Below, in pieces: positions 7,160 through 7,301 of a stretch of 7,301 nucleotides of DNA. Each line of letters begins with the position of its first letter. The stretch's first letter is position 1. The DNA comes from an uncultured Collinsella sp. (GTDB lineage: Bacteria > Actinomycetota > Coriobacteriia > Coriobacteriales > Coriobacteriaceae), in the NCBI GenBank assembly GCA_958407995.1, contig CATYJU010000073.1, positions 1 to 7,301 of the forward strand, in the 5' to 3' direction. Position numbers and translations under genes: made by a program. The notes beneath the pieces were generated by a model, which searched no databases, was not told where the DNA came from, and saw only the letters and a list, made by a program, of their open reading frames with translations.

Positions 7160-7301
7160 AACCCGCCACCAAGCATGGCCCGCCTTTTACACCAATAAAA
7201 ACAAAGTTGCGGTGAAATAGTTCCTGCTTGGCCATCAAATGGCCCATTCGGGGGTGCGGACGATTTCTTGGACCGCGCCTAGGCGTATCCAAGCTTCCTG
7301 C

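Larger units (their letters stand above)
7000..7301. other. Intergenic leader and promoter region of the pst operon
   Basis: 302 bases with no gene I would support. The 68-codon minus-strand frame at 7086-7292 has no recognisable family and no good ribosome site. The region holds a candidate Pho-box repeat (7143-7159), a possible -10 (TATCAA on the minus strand, 7115-7110), a GC hairpin (7025-7041), the short inverted repeat GGCCAT-caa-ATGGCC (7230-7244) and the palindrome CGCCTAGGCG (7276-7285). An A/T-richer stretch from about 7143 to 7220 stands out from the surroundings and fits a regulatory zone. The gene upstream of pstS is not in the window. Confidence 0.6.

Noticed and set aside
7175..7188. 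14-base sequence shared in inverted form with the pst terminator (3247-3260, AAAAGGCGGGCCAT)
   Set aside because: A 14-base match somewhere in a 7.3-kb GC-rich window is not far from chance, and the upstream copy lacks the second arm needed for a hairpin.
7276..7285. 10-base palindrome CGCCTAGGCG near the right edge
   Set aside because: Short palindromes of this size are expected in GC-rich DNA; it has no flanking symmetry, repeat partner or T run, so no function is assigned.
7086..7292. 68-codon minus-strand frame upstream of pstS
   Set aside because: No family resemblance and no good ribosome site at its start, and it spans the likely promoter and A/T-rich regulatory patch.

Overview
The window is GC-rich (about 60% by eye) and every gene I can support lies on the minus strand, so transcription runs from right to left. 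The protein families, a twin-arginine lipoprotein signal on the phosphate-binding protein, and the codon bias toward G/C at third positions suggest a Gram-positive gut actinobacterium of the Coriobacteriia, most likely Collinsella or a close relative. That placement is inference from protein style and from a palindrome that looks familiar in such genomes; no rRNA or marker gene is present to prove it.

Layout in transcription order. From 7301 to 7000 is a leader and promoter region with a candidate Pho-box-like repeat and a GC-rich hairpin just ahead of pstS. From 6999 to 3339 is a compact high-affinity phosphate import operon: pstS (Tat-type lipoprotein), pstC, pstA and pstB, with the last three genes overlapping. 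It ends in a strong intrinsic terminator at 3240-3283, and there is no phoU after pstB. Between the terminator and the next gene is a perfect 16-bp inverted repeat (3180-3220) of the kind found in dispersed REP/MITE-like elements; it sits against the probable promoter of the next gene. From 3135 to 502 is a two-gene unit: a Uup-like ABC-F ATPase followed, after 6 bases, by a Cof-type HAD phosphatase. It ends in an intrinsic terminator at 441-477. From 314 to the left edge is the N-terminal part of a DtxR/MntR-family metal-dependent repressor. Its upstream region carries three copies of an AGTTAGYC motif that probably form operators.

How the genes work together: PstS captures phosphate at the outer face of the membrane, PstC and PstA form the channel, and PstB supplies ATP hydrolysis. 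The ABC-F protein is a soluble, probably ribosome-associated ATPase and is not a transporter. The HAD protein is probably a sugar-phosphate or small phosphoester phosphatase. The DtxR-like repressor probably controls itself and metal-uptake genes beyond the left edge. I see no clearly new multi-gene system. The most notable items are the palindromic element, the candidate metal-repressor operators, the Tat-routed PstS and the pst operon lacking phoU.
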